A stretch of 64,000 nucleotides of DNA from Sphingomonas mali NBRC 15500 (GTDB lineage Bacteria; Pseudomonadota; Alphaproteobacteria; Sphingomonadales; Sphingomonadaceae), in the NCBI RefSeq assembly GCF_001598415.1, contig NZ_BCYX01000018.1:1-64000 (forward strand). The letters run 5' to 3'. The first letter of the stretch is position 1; each line of letters begins with the position of its first letter. Below the pieces are notes generated by a model, which was not told the origin of the DNA, ran no database searches, and saw only the letters and a list, made by a program, of their open reading frames with translations. Shown one piece after another: positions 1 to 9,128 of this stretch. Made by a program: the position numbers and the translations under genes.

Positions 1-1
1 A

Positions 2-2605
2 GTGGAGATACGCACCACCTGCGCCTATTGCGGGGTCGGGTGCGGCATCGTCGCGCGGCGGACCGGCGAGCGCAGCGTGGAGATTGCCGGCGATCCCGAT
101 CATCCCGCCAATGCCGGTCGGCTGTGCTCGAAGGGCACGCATCTTGGCGAGACGGTCGGGCTCGAGGGGCGGCTGCTCCATCCGATGATCGGGACCAAGC
201 GCGTCGGCTGGGATCGCGCGCTCGACCTGGTCGCGCGGCGCTTTCGCGACACGATCGCGCGGCACGGGCCGAACAGCGTCGCCTTCTACGTCTCCGGCCA
301 GTTGCTGACCGAGGATTATTACGTCGCCAACAAGCTGATGAAGGGGTTCATCGGCTCAGGGAACATCGACACCAATTCGCGGCTGTGCATGTCGAGCGCA
401 GTCGCCGGCCATGTCCGCGCGTTCGGCGAGGATGTGGTGCCGGCAAGCTATGCCGATCTCGACGCCGCCGACCTGATCGTATTGGTCGGATCGAACACCG
501 CCTGGTGCCATCCGATCGTCTATCAGCGGATCATGGCTGCGCGCGCCGCGCGCGGCGCAAAGCTGGTGGTGATCGATCCGCGCCGCACCGAAACCGCGGC
601 CGAGGCCGATCTGCACCTGGCGATCCGGCCGGGCAGCGACGTCGCGCTGATGAACGGGTTACTCGCCTGGTGCCGCGATGCCGGGCTGATCGATCACGAC
701 TATCTCGCTGGGCACGTCAATGTTCCCGGCGATTTCTGGGACAAGCTTGGAGAGGGGAACGATCTGTGGTCGACGGCGCGGACGTGCGACGTCCAACCCG
801 CCGACCTCAGACGTTTCTACGACCTGTTCGCCGCCAATCCGCGCACGGTGACGATGTTCAGCCAGGGCATCAACCAGTCGGTCAGCGGCACCGATCAGGT
901 CAACGCGATCACCAATCTGCACCTCGCGACCGGCCGGATCGGCACGCCCGGCGCGGCGCCGTTCTCGATCACCGGCCAGCCCAATGCGATGGGCGGGCGC
1001 GAAGTCGGCGGGCTCGCCACGACCCTGGCGGCGCATATGGACTTCGCGCCCGAAAATGTGGCGCGGGTCGGGCGGTTCTGGGCCGCGCCCAACATGGCGA
1101 CCAAGCCTGGATTGAAGGCCGTCGACCTGTTCCGCGGCGTCGGCGAGGGGCGGATCAAGGCGATCTGGATCATGGCGACCAACCCCGCCGTCTCGATGCC
1201 CGACGCCGGCCAGGTGCGCGAGGCGCTGGCCGCCTGTCCGTTCGTCGTGGTGTCCGACGTGATCGCCGATACCGACACCAGCCGCTTCGCGCACGTCCGC
1301 CTGCCGGCGACGGCCTGGGGCGAAAAGGACGGGACGGTGACCAATTCGGAACGCTGCGTCAGCCGTCAGCGGCCGATCTTCGCGCCCCCGGGCGAGGCGC
1401 GGCCCGATTGGTGGATCGTCAAGGAAGTCGGCCGTCGCATGGGCTGGAGGTCGGCCTTCGCTTTTGACCGTCCGGTGGACGTGTGGCGGGAGCATGTCCG
1501 GCTGAGCGCCTACCAGAATGACGGAGCGCGCCGCTTCCGTCTCGACCGTGCGACGCCGGGCAATAGCGATTATGAGACGATGGAGCCCTTCCGCTGGGGC
1601 GACAACGCCTTTGCCGATGGCGTCTATCCGACACCGGACGGGCGAGCGCGGCTGGTCACCGTCACCCAGCGTGCCGGCGAGCGGCCGCTCGAACGCTGGC
1701 CGATGACGCTCAATACCGGGCGGTATCGCGATCAATGGCACACGATGACGCGCACCGGGCTCGCCCCCAAGCTGGCGCGCCATCGCGAGGAGCCGTTGGT
1801 CGAGGTCCATCCCGACGATGCCGCGCGGTTGGAAATCGCCGACGGCGCGCTCGCCCGGGTGTCGACGCCGCGCGGCGAGAGCCTTTATCGCGTTGCCGTG
1901 ACGGACGCGCAGCGGCCGGGCGAATTGTTCGTCCCGATCCATTGGACCGATCGCGGAGCGACCGGCGGACGCACAGGGCTGTTGCCGCGCCCGCTGGTCG
2001 ATCCGCACTCGGGCCAGCCCGGCTTCAAGACGACGCCGGCGGCGATCGCGGCGGTGGCGACCGAGTGGCGCGGCTTCCTGTTGATGCGCGGCGAGCCGGG
2101 CGCGATGCCCGATTGTCTGTGGGCGACCCGCGTCGCGGTGCCGCAAGGGACGCTGTGGGAATTGGCCAGCGATGGCGACGCCGCGGCGATCGAACGCCTC
2201 CTGCCGCAGGGCGACCGCATCGAAGCTGTCGACCCCGCCAAGGGATCGCGCCGCGTCGCCATTATCCGCGACGAGCGGCTGGCGGCCTTGTTGTTCGTCA
2301 CGTCGGAGGGCGTGCTGCCGTCGCGCGACTGGCTGATCGCGCAATTGGCGGCGCCCGAGGTCGCACCAACCCTGCTCGCCGGCCGCGCGCCGGGGCCGAG
2401 CGTCGATCGCGGCCCGATCGTCTGCGTCTGTTTCGATATCGGAGCGCGCGCGATCACCGACGCGATCCGCGCGGATGGCCTGGCGGACGTTGCCGCCGTC
2501 GGCGCGGCGCTGCGCGCAGGCACCAATTGCGGATCGTGCCGTCCGGCGATCGCCGGATTGATCGCCGATCACGCCAATCGGGAGAGTATCAATGTCGGTC
2601 GATGA
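2..2605 (+). CDS. nasA: Assimilatory nitrate reductase catalytic subunit with C-terminal BFD-like [2Fe-2S] domain
   Basis: Cytoplasmic molybdopterin enzyme reducing nitrate to nitrite. An N-terminal [4Fe-4S] motif uses Cys7, Cys10, Cys14 and Cys41. Cys129 in the NSRLCMSSAV motif is the expected molybdenum ligand of the Nas/Nap group. A molybdopterin-dinucleotide-binding region lies around residues 560-700. The C-terminus carries a BFD-like [2Fe-2S] module (Cys808, Cys810, Cys843, Cys846), as in Klebsiella-type NasA, which receives electrons from a flavoprotein partner. The length (867 aa) fits the family. The GTG at base 2 matches the usual family N-terminus, but upstream sequence is outside the window, so a slightly earlier start cannot be excluded. 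The 3' end overlaps the next gene by 14 bases. Nitrite reductase genes are probably just to the left. Confidence 0.93.
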   Translation: MEIRTTCAYCGVGCGIVARRTGERSVEIAGDPDHPANAGRLCSKGTHLGETVGLEGRLLHPMIGTKRVGWDRALDLVARRFRDTIARHGPNSVAFYVSGQLLTEDYYVANKLMKGFIGSGNIDTNSRLCMSSAVAGHVRAFGEDVVPASYADLDAADLIVLVGSNTAWCHPIVYQRIMAARAARGAKLVVIDPRRTETAAEADLHLAIRPGSDVALMNGLLAWCRDAGLIDHDYLAGHVNVPGDFWDKLGEGNDLWSTARTCDVQPADLRRFYDLFAANPRTVTMFSQGINQSVSGTDQVNAITNLHLATGRIGTPGAAPFSITGQPNAMGGREVGGLATTLAAHMDFAPENVARVGRFWAAPNMATKPGLKAVDLFRGVGEGRIKAIWIMATNPAVSMPDAGQVREALAACPFVVVSDVIADTDTSRFAHVRLPATAWGEKDGTVTNSERCVSRQRPIFAPPGEARPDWWIVKEVGRRMGWRSAFAFDRPVDVWREHVRLSAYQNDGARRFRLDRATPGNSDYETMEPFRWGDNAFADGVYPTPDGRARLVTVTQRAGERPLERWPMTLNTGRYRDQWHTMTRTGLAPKLARHREEPLVEVHPDDAARLEIADGALARVSTPRGESLYRVAVTDAQRPGELFVPIHWTDRGATGGRTGLLPRPLVDPHSGQPGFKTTPAAIAAVATEWRGFLLMRGEPGAMPDCLWATRVAVPQGTLWELASDGDAAAIERLLPQGDRIEAVDPAKGSRRVAIIRDERLAALLFVTSEGVLPSRDWLIAQLAAPEVAPTLLAGRAPGPSVDRGPIVCVCFDIGARAITDAIRADGLADVAAVGAALRAGTNCGSCRPAIAGLIADHANRESINVGR

Positions 2606-3380
2606 CTTTCCATCGGGCAGCGTCTGGCTGGTCGGCGCCGGTCCCGGAGACCCCGATTTGCTGACGCGCAAGGCCGAGGCACTGTTGCGCCGCGCCTCGG
2701 TGGTGTTCCACGACGCCCTGGTCGGACCCGGCGTGCTCGACCTCATTCCCGACCATGTCAGGCTGGTATCGGTCGGCAAAAGGTCCGGACGCCATTCGCG
2801 CGACCAGGGAGCGATCAACCGCCTGTTGATCGAAGCGGCCAGCGACGGCGAGCGCGTCGTCCGCCTCAAGGGAGGCGACCCGACGCTGTTCGCCCGATCA
2901 GCGGAGGAAATGGCTGCCCTCTCCGCCGAGGGCATCGCCGTCCGGATATGCCCCGGCATCACCGCGGCAAGCGCCGCCGCGGCATCGGCGGGGCTATCGC
3001 TGTCGTTGCGCGGTCATGCGCGCCGCGTCGAATTCGTTACCGCGCATGCCGCCCCTGGTCACCCGCTCGACCTCGATTGGCGCCGGCTGGCCGATCCGCA
3101 AGCGACGATCGCCTTCTACATGGGACGCGGTGCCGCGGCCGACATCAGTCGCAACCTGATCGCGGCCGGGCTTGCCGCGGCGACGCCCGTTATCGTCGCG
3201 TGCGATATCAGCCTGCCGGGCGAGACGAGGCTGCAGACCCGGCTCGACCTGCTGCCGTTCGCGGTCGCGACGATCGCCGACGATCGCCCGACGCTGATCA
3301 TTGTCGGTGAGGCCGTCGCACCGCCCGGAACGGCGATGGCGCAGATCGCTGCGACGAAAGCGGCCGACGCGCAACGTTGA
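2592..3380 (+). CDS. cobA: Uroporphyrinogen-III C-methyltransferase (siroheme synthesis)
   Basis: SAM-dependent methyltransferase that converts uroporphyrinogen III to precorrin-2, the precursor of siroheme, the cofactor of assimilatory nitrite and sulfite reductases. The N-terminal glycine-rich motif VGAGPGDPDLLT (about residues 14-25), the DALV segment and RLKGGDPTLFAR (about residues 92-103) are hallmarks of the CobA/SUMT family. The 262-aa length fits a stand-alone SUMT rather than the CysG fusion. Its ATG lies inside the end of the nitrate reductase gene, so the two are probably translationally coupled: this copy supplies siroheme for nitrate assimilation. Confidence 0.94.
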   Translation: MSVDDFPSGSVWLVGAGPGDPDLLTRKAEALLRRASVVFHDALVGPGVLDLIPDHVRLVSVGKRSGRHSRDQGAINRLLIEAASDGERVVRLKGGDPTLFARSAEEMAALSAEGIAVRICPGITAASAAAASAGLSLSLRGHARRVEFVTAHAAPGHPLDLDWRRLADPQATIAFYMGRGAAADISRNLIAAGLAAATPVIVACDISLPGETRLQTRLDLLPFAVATIADDRPTLIIVGEAVAPPGTAMAQIAATKAADAQR

Positions 3381-3410
3381 GTTGACCCAGAGCCTTGAGG
3401 AACGTCCCGC

Positions 3411-5111
3411 TCACCGCTTGGTCGTGCGATCCGGGATATAAGGCCGCCCGGCCTTGTCCGCCGCGGCCTTGGCCGGCGTGTCGGGGAACAGGTTGTTCAT
3501 CTTGGTCGGCAAATTGGGCTGGACGTACCATTGCGGCGGGAAATCGGCCGCGCGGGTGCCGTTCACGTCGCGATTGACCAACCCGCTGCTGGTCTTCTCG
3601 GTATAGGGCACGACATGCTGTCCCCGGCTGTTCGCGAGTTGCTCGAACAGAGCATGGCGCAGCACCAGCTTGCGATCGAAATAGGCGGGATCGTCGATGA
3701 GGTTGTTCATCTCGTCGGGATCTTTGGAGAGGTCGTACAGTTCCTCTGTATCCCATACCCCCTGATACTGGATGTACTTCAGGCGATCGCGCTCGATGGC
3801 AAAGGTGGTCGGCGTTTGCGGGAAGGTCCATTCCCAATAATATTCGTAAACGAAATCGCCGGGCTTCCAGTCGGCCGCTTTCACTTTGCCTTCGGCCAGC
3901 GCGAGCCAGCTCTTGCCCTCCATCTGCTTCGGCTCGGCAACGTGGGCGACGTCGAGGAACGTCGGCGCCAGGTCGAGGTTGCGCACCAAAGCGGGGTTGA
4001 CCGCGCCGCGCGGCAGCAGGCCCGGAGCATAAGCGATCATCGGGACGCGGACCGACGGTTCATAGGCGTTGCGTTTGTCGATCAGGCCATGGTCGCCGAT
4101 CAGGAAGCCATTGTCCGAATAGAAGACGATCATCGTGTTCTGATCGAGCCGCGCCTTCTTGAGATAGGCCATGATCCGACCCAGGCTCTCATCGACCGGC
4201 GACAGCGTGCGGTAGATATCGCGCACCTGCTCGGCCAGTTTGCGATCGCTGTGATAGGGGAAGTCTGCGCCATGCCAGCTGTTGCGCTGGTTGCGCACCC
4301 ATATCGGCTTGCCGCGATTGTTCTCGGGCGTGTTCGCCATGCTGGCCGGCAGCTTGATCTGGAGATTGCTATATTGCGTCTTGTAGCGATCCGGCGGCAC
4401 TGGATCCGAATGGACGGCCTTGTGGCTCAAATAGAGGAAGAACGGCTTGCTGGGATCGCGGCCCTTTTCCAGCCAGTCCATGGCATAATCGGTCAGCTCG
4501 TCGGTGATATATCCCGTTCGCTTGACGACCTTTCCGTCGACATTCAGCGTCTGGCGCTCGCCCGCCGCGACCTGCGCGGGCGATAGCTGATCGGTCGGGA
4601 AATAGGTTCCCTGCCCCTTGAAGCTGACCCATTTGTCGAACCCCGGACGTGGCGCGTCGGTATCGTTGCCCATGTGCCACTTGCCAAAGAAGCCCGTCTG
4701 GTACCCGGCCTGCTGCAGATAGGCGGGAAAGAAGATCAGGCCCTTTTCCGACGAATTGTTGTTGTCGATCACGCCGTGATTGCGCGCCGTCTGCCCGGTG
4801 AGGATCGTCGCGCGGCTCGGCGAGCACAGGGACGAGGTGACGACGGCATTGGGGAAATAGACCCCGTTCTTGGCCAGATAATCGATATTGGGCGTCTGCA
4901 GGCCAGGGGTGAGGAAACCCATCGCATCGAAGCGAAGGTCGTCGACCAGCACGAAGATGATATTTTCGGGTTTCGCCGGCGCGGGCTGTACCGGCTTGGG
5001 TTTTCCCGACGGGGATGCCGTTGCGGGGCCTCGGGCGGACAGCGGGGAGAGAGCCAGGGCGCAGGCCCCCAGCGCGACGATGCGCAGGCGAAAGCGGCGG
5101 CGGAAGGTCAT
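3411..5111 (-). CDS. S1-family sulfatase, secreted (first of two in the locus)
   Basis: Type I sulfatase of the alkaline-phosphatase fold. The ATG at 5111 is chosen over earlier in-frame starts because it follows an AAGGA ribosome site and begins a signal peptide (hydrophobic residues about 10-25). Cys96 in CSPSR (96-100) is the residue converted to formylglycine; Asp57/Asp58 (VDD) and the SDNG segment supply metal ligands. The product is 566 aa. The C-terminal YEYYWEW...ELYDLSKDPDE region resembles N-acetylglucosamine-6-sulfatase-like members, but the substrate is inferred only. The start codon overlaps the stop of the formylglycine-generating enzyme gene (ATGA), so the enzyme that activates it is made from the adjacent cistron. 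It is the last gene of the leftward operon. Confidence 0.9.
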   Translation of the reverse strand: MTFRRRFRLRIVALGACALALSPLSARGPATASPSGKPKPVQPAPAKPENIIFVLVDDLRFDAMGFLTPGLQTPNIDYLAKNGVYFPNAVVTSSLCSPSRATILTGQTARNHGVIDNNNSSEKGLIFFPAYLQQAGYQTGFFGKWHMGNDTDAPRPGFDKWVSFKGQGTYFPTDQLSPAQVAAGERQTLNVDGKVVKRTGYITDELTDYAMDWLEKGRDPSKPFFLYLSHKAVHSDPVPPDRYKTQYSNLQIKLPASMANTPENNRGKPIWVRNQRNSWHGADFPYHSDRKLAEQVRDIYRTLSPVDESLGRIMAYLKKARLDQNTMIVFYSDNGFLIGDHGLIDKRNAYEPSVRVPMIAYAPGLLPRGAVNPALVRNLDLAPTFLDVAHVAEPKQMEGKSWLALAEGKVKAADWKPGDFVYEYYWEWTFPQTPTTFAIERDRLKYIQYQGVWDTEELYDLSKDPDEMNNLIDDPAYFDRKLVLRHALFEQLANSRGQHVVPYTEKTSSGLVNRDVNGTRAADFPPQWYVQPNLPTKMNNLFPDTPAKAAADKAGRPYIPDRTTKR

Positions 5112-6091
5112 GGTCTGTCCTTTCTGCGAAGCACGCATCGAAAGCCGATATGGCTGGTGGAGGAGTCGATCGTCTGGGCGTGGCGTGCTGCCGGGCGATA
5201 GCGCTGGCAGTAATTGGCGGCACAAAGATGCGATCCGCCCTTCAGCACCTTGCGCCCGATCCGCACGTCCGGCGTGACCGGATCACGGCTGTCGCGCTCG
5301 CGGCCGCCACGCGGATTGGCCGGTACGCAACAGGCATTGCCGCGCTTCTTTTTCTCGATCGTCGGGAGCGACCACCAGTCCGCGGTCCACTCCCAGACAT
5401 TGCCGATCATGTCGAACAGGCCATAGCCGTTGGGCGGGTAGGTGCCGATCGGCGAGGTGCGCTCCCATCCGTCGAGCAACTGGTTGGCAAAGGGAAAGGC
5501 GCCCTGCCAGTAATTGGCGAGCATCCTTCCCTCGGGTGCCAGTTCGTCACCCCAGGCGAATTCGGCGCCGTCCAGGCCGCCGCGCGCGGCATATTCCCAT
5601 TCCGCCTCGCTCGGCAGGCTTTTGCCCGCCCAGGCGGCATAGGCTTGCGCATCGCCGTAAGCGATGTGGACCACGGGGTGATCGGCGAGGTCGTCGATCG
5701 CGCTGCCCGGCCCGAGCGGATGGCGCCAGTCCGCGCCGAAGGCGAACCGCCACCATAAGGAATAGTCCTGCAGGTCGACGGGTCCCGCGGTCGGCTCGAA
5801 CACCAGCGATCCGGGCTGTGCCATCTCGATCGGCATGCCGGGATAATCCGCCGGGTCGGGGGCGATCTCCGCCAGTGTCCGATGACCTGTCGCGGCGACG
5901 AATTGCGCAAACTGGCGGTTGGTGACAGGCGCCTCGTCGATCCAGAAGGGATCGACGCGCACCGGGCGCACCGGCGCTTCTTCCGGGTAGAAACGCTCAG
6001 ATCCCATCAGGAAGACGCCGCCGTCCAGATGGCGCATGCCGGCGGTCGACGCGGTGCCTTCACCTGTCGTGACGGATGCCGGTGTCACCAT
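5108..6091 (-). CDS. Formylglycine-generating enzyme (sulfatase-modifying factor, SUMF1/FGE type)
   Basis: Aerobic, copper-dependent FGE that oxidises the sulfatase CxPxR cysteine to formylglycine. The 327-aa product has the family pattern MGSERFYPEEAP (29-40), VTNRQFAQFV (56-65), the LPSEAEWEYAARGG segment (159-172) and GNVWEWTADWW (230-240). The active-site block GGSHLCAANYCQRYRPAAR contains Cys290 and Cys295, spaced as the two catalytic/copper-binding cysteines of characterised FGEs, so it should be active rather than one of the many non-catalytic FGE-fold proteins. No strong signal peptide is visible. Start 6091 is used; an upstream ATG would add 36 atypical residues inside the GH3 gene. 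It overlaps GH3 by 7 bases and the sulfatase by 4. Confidence 0.92.
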   Translation of the reverse strand: MVTPASVTTGEGTASTAGMRHLDGGVFLMGSERFYPEEAPVRPVRVDPFWIDEAPVTNRQFAQFVAATGHRTLAEIAPDPADYPGMPIEMAQPGSLVFEPTAGPVDLQDYSLWWRFAFGADWRHPLGPGSAIDDLADHPVVHIAYGDAQAYAAWAGKSLPSEAEWEYAARGGLDGAEFAWGDELAPEGRMLANYWQGAFPFANQLLDGWERTSPIGTYPPNGYGLFDMIGNVWEWTADWWSLPTIEKKKRGNACCVPANPRGGRERDSRDPVTPDVRIGRKVLKGGSHLCAANYCQRYRPAARHAQTIDSSTSHIGFRCVLRRKDRP

Positions 6092-7803
6092 CGCAACTGC
6101 TCCTGACCGCAAAAGGCATCGACCGGGCTGCGTCCGGTGAAGCCCGCCTCGCCGACCAGCCGCCGCACCAGCTCGCGCTGGTTGTCGGCCAGCGAACAAT
6201 AGGCGTTGATATAGGTCGAGAAATGGGGCGCGTCGTAGAGATAATAGGGCTGGCCGAACGACACCAGCAGCGTCGGAACCTCACGGTTGAACTGGGCCAT
6301 CGCCTTACGCGACCCGCCATGCAATCTGGTCATGTCGAGGAAGATATGGCCAAGGCTGGGCGTCGCTTCCTGGCCGATCAGGTAGACGAGCAGATCGGTG
6401 TCGGCCGGCGTCGGAAAATGATCGCGGTCGTAAAGGCGCAATTCAAAGCCGCGCCGTTCCATCTCTTCGGTGAACGGCGCGAAGCTGCGCTCGGGCGCGC
6501 CCGAGACAAAGCTCCAGCCCTGCTCGGCGATCATCGTCACCCGCCGATGGCGCACCGGGTCGAGCGGCAGCAGCGCCTGAATATCCTTGACCAGCGTCAG
6601 CCCTTCGCCGGCCGCTCGCCGGGCGGTGGCGAGATCGGCCGGCTGCCGCAGCCGCGCGCGCACCGTATCGAGCGGCGGGAGCCGCTCCTCCGCGGTCGCG
6701 CGGTGCAGGCCGAGCTTCGCCTTCAAGGTCAGCATCCGCGTTACCGCTTCGTCGAGCCGGGCCTCGCTCAACCGACCTTCCCGTAATCCCTTGAGCATCA
6801 GCGCCATGTCGGATTGCGGGTCGCGGCTGAACAGGAACACGTCGCAGCCATTCTCGATGACCGCCGGAACCGCCTCTTCACGGTCCATCCAGCTGGTGAG
6901 CCCGCCCATCGGGGTCGCGTCCGACACGACGAGCCCGCGAAACCCCAGCCGATCGCGCAACAGCGTCTGGTTGAGCAGGCGCGAGACCGATGCCGGGCGG
7001 AAAGCCTCGCGCCCCGCGTCCGGGACCAGCGACCGCACGAAAGCCGGCAGCGCGATATGCGCCGACATCACCGTCATCACGCCATCGCCGATCAGCGAAC
7101 GATAGATGCGCCCATAGCTTTCTTCCCATTCCGCGAGATCGAGCGGATTGACGGTGGTGGTCAGATGCTGATCGCGGTCGTCGATCCCGTCGCCCGGCCA
7201 GTGCTTGGCGGTCGCGGCGATGCCATGCGCCTGCAACACCCGGACATAGGCACGCGCCTGGGCGATGATCGTGTCCGTGTCCGCGCCGTAGGACCGCGTC
7301 CCCACCACGGCGTTGCGGAAAGCGCGATTGATGTCGACGACGGGCGTGAACGACCAATTATAGCCCAGCGCGCGGCTTTCGCTCGCGACGATCGCGGCGA
7401 TCTCTTCGGACAGCGACAGATCGTCGCAGGCCGCGATCCCCATCTGGTTGGGGACGGGCGTGACGAAGGGATAGCTGGTCGTGCCGCCTTCGATATCGCC
7501 CGACAGGATCAACGGAACCTCTGCGCGGTCCAGCGCATCCCGTGTCGCGCGCCAGGTTGCCGCGAGATCGCCGGCGGGAAAGCGGTGGATGCCGCCCGGA
7601 GCGAACGCGGTGAGCGCCGCGGTCTCCTCGGCCGTGTCTTCGCGGCTCGACAAGATGAAAAGCTGCGCGATACGGGCTTCGGCGTTCAGACCGTCGCGGG
7701 TGCGTTCCACCCATTGCCGGTCCGCCGGAAGAAGCGCGAGCGGATCCGGCATTGCCGCGCTTTGGTCAGTCACGGATGGCTCGTCCAGGAACTCGGGGGT
7801 CAT
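6085..7803 (-). CDS. Glycoside hydrolase family 3 protein (beta-N-acetylhexosaminidase-like)
   Basis: 572-aa GH3 enzyme. The N-terminal TIM barrel carries AKHWPGDG followed by DDRDQH, the Lys-His/Asp-His loop typical of the NagZ-type N-acetylglucosaminidase branch of GH3. The VVSDATPMGG segment supplies the probable nucleophilic aspartate. The C-terminal half resembles the second GH3 domain. No obvious signal peptide is seen, so it probably acts on imported oligosaccharides in the cytoplasm. The start overlaps the MFS transporter stop (ATGA), and its end overlaps FGE. Context suggests removal of an N-acetylhexosamine or similar residue from a desulfated oligosaccharide. Specificity is inference; beta-glucosidase-type activity is the main alternative. 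Confidence 0.86.
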   Translation of the reverse strand: MTPEFLDEPSVTDQSAAMPDPLALLPADRQWVERTRDGLNAEARIAQLFILSSREDTAEETAALTAFAPGGIHRFPAGDLAATWRATRDALDRAEVPLILSGDIEGGTTSYPFVTPVPNQMGIAACDDLSLSEEIAAIVASESRALGYNWSFTPVVDINRAFRNAVVGTRSYGADTDTIIAQARAYVRVLQAHGIAATAKHWPGDGIDDRDQHLTTTVNPLDLAEWEESYGRIYRSLIGDGVMTVMSAHIALPAFVRSLVPDAGREAFRPASVSRLLNQTLLRDRLGFRGLVVSDATPMGGLTSWMDREEAVPAVIENGCDVFLFSRDPQSDMALMLKGLREGRLSEARLDEAVTRMLTLKAKLGLHRATAEERLPPLDTVRARLRQPADLATARRAAGEGLTLVKDIQALLPLDPVRHRRVTMIAEQGWSFVSGAPERSFAPFTEEMERRGFELRLYDRDHFPTPADTDLLVYLIGQEATPSLGHIFLDMTRLHGGSRKAMAQFNREVPTLLVSFGQPYYLYDAPHFSTYINAYCSLADNQRELVRRLVGEAGFTGRSPVDAFCGQEQLRW

Positions 7804-9128
7804 TTGGTGCCCTCGGCCGATTGCGTGGCCTTGAGCCCGTGCATGCCGAGCAGGAGAAAGGCCACTGCGAGCGGTGAGAAGACGGCGCAGGTGATGGCGA
7901 TGGCTTCCGGCAGGCGCTGCGGATCGTGGAAACCGTAATCGGTGATGAGCGCCACCACCATCGGCCCGAGGACTCCGCCGACGAGGTTGACCAGCAGCAT
8001 GTAGCCAGCGGAAACGAGCGCGCGCATGCGATTGGGCGTGAGGTCCTGGAGCGCGGCAAGGCCGCCGCCGAGGTTGAAACCCGCGAAGAAGTTCATCGCG
8101 CCGATCATCGCCAGGGCCAGTCCCGGTGCCGCGACCAGCGGAAACCCGATCGTGAGCGGCACCAGCGCGACGAATCCGGTCAACGCCACCAACAAATTAC
8201 CCCGCGAGAAGCCGAGGCGATGCAGCCAGCTGGCGCAGAAGCCGCCGGCCAAGGCGCCGGTCGTCCCGCAGAAGAAGACGATCAATCCGTAGCGCGCCCC
8301 GATTTCCGCGATCGTCCAACCGAACTTTCGCCCGAAAAAGGCGGGGATCCACGCGCCCGTGCCGTTGCCGACCAGGATCATCATCGCAAAGCCCAGGCAG
8401 ATTCCGAAATAGGCCGCCTTGCGCGACAGGACATGGCTGAACAGCGCCGAGAGCGGCACCGAGCCGGAATCCGACGCCAGCCCGTGGCGCGCGGGCTCCC
8501 GGATCGCCAGCACCAGCAGCGACAGGAGCAAGCCCGGCACGCCCAGCGCGAGGAAGACGACGTGCCACCCCTTTACCGCGCCGATCACCGGCAGCGTGAA
8601 CGAGCTTTCCGGCGGGAGCACGCCGGCGACCAGGCCGCCGATGAGCAATGCCAGCGCACCGCCGAGATAAACACCCATCTGATAGACGCCCATCGCCGAG
8701 GCGAGCCGTTCGCGCGGAAAATAGTCGGACAGCAGCGAATAAGCGGACGGGCTGAATCCGGCCTCGCCCGCGCCGACGCCGATACGCGCCACGAACAAGG
8801 CGCCGAACGATCGCACCAGCCCGCACGCCGCGGTCGCCAGGCTCCACACGAAGATCGATGCCGCGATGATGTTGCGCCGATTGGAGCGATCCGCCAGCCG
8901 CGCGACCGGAATGCCGACGCCGACATAGAAGAGCGTGAAGCTCAATCCATAAAGCAGGCTCATCGCCGTATCGGAGGCCTGCAGATCCTGCTTGATCGGC
9001 TGCACGAGAAGCGCGAGCGCCTGGCGGTCGACGAACGCCAGCGTGTTCGCCAGCATCAGCACGATCGCGACGAACCAGGCGGTGCGCGCGGGTGGCCAGA
9101 CGTCCGCGCTGGTCGACTCCTTGCTCAT
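7800..9128 (-). CDS. MFS transporter (spinster/AAHS-like), probable uptake permease of the sulfatase locus
   Basis: 442-aa major facilitator with about 12 hydrophobic segments. FVDRQALALLVQPIK near TM1 and GIPVARLADRSNRRNI in the TM2-TM3 loop (the DRxxRR signature) identify the family. The start at 9128 (MSKESTSADV) is preferred over an upstream in-frame extension; it shares one base with the stop of the upstream sulfatase (TGATG). The 3' end overlaps GH3 by four bases. Sphingomonad catabolic loci often pair a TonB receptor with an inner-membrane MFS carrier, so this is the likely importer of the degradation product. The substrate is not determinable from sequence. Confidence 0.88.
   Translation of the reverse strand: MSKESTSADVWPPARTAWFVAIVLMLANTLAFVDRQALALLVQPIKQDLQASDTAMSLLYGLSFTLFYVGVGIPVARLADRSNRRNIIAASIFVWSLATAACGLVRSFGALFVARIGVGAGEAGFSPSAYSLLSDYFPRERLASAMGVYQMGVYLGGALALLIGGLVAGVLPPESSFTLPVIGAVKGWHVVFLALGVPGLLLSLLVLAIREPARHGLASDSGSVPLSALFSHVLSRKAAYFGICLGFAMMILVGNGTGAWIPAFFGRKFGWTIAEIGARYGLIVFFCGTTGALAGGFCASWLHRLGFSRGNLLVALTGFVALVPLTIGFPLVAAPGLALAMIGAMNFFAGFNLGGGLAALQDLTPNRMRALVSAGYMLLVNLVGGVLGPMVVALITDYGFHDPQRLPEAIAITCAVFSPLAVAFLLLGMHGLKATQSAEGTK

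Noticed and set aside
5108-6091. FGE-fold protein considered as a non-catalytic SUMF/ergothioneine (EgtB)-type protein
   Set aside because: Both FGE cysteines (GGSHLC and NYC) are present and the gene is coupled to a sulfatase; the EgtB DinB domain is absent.
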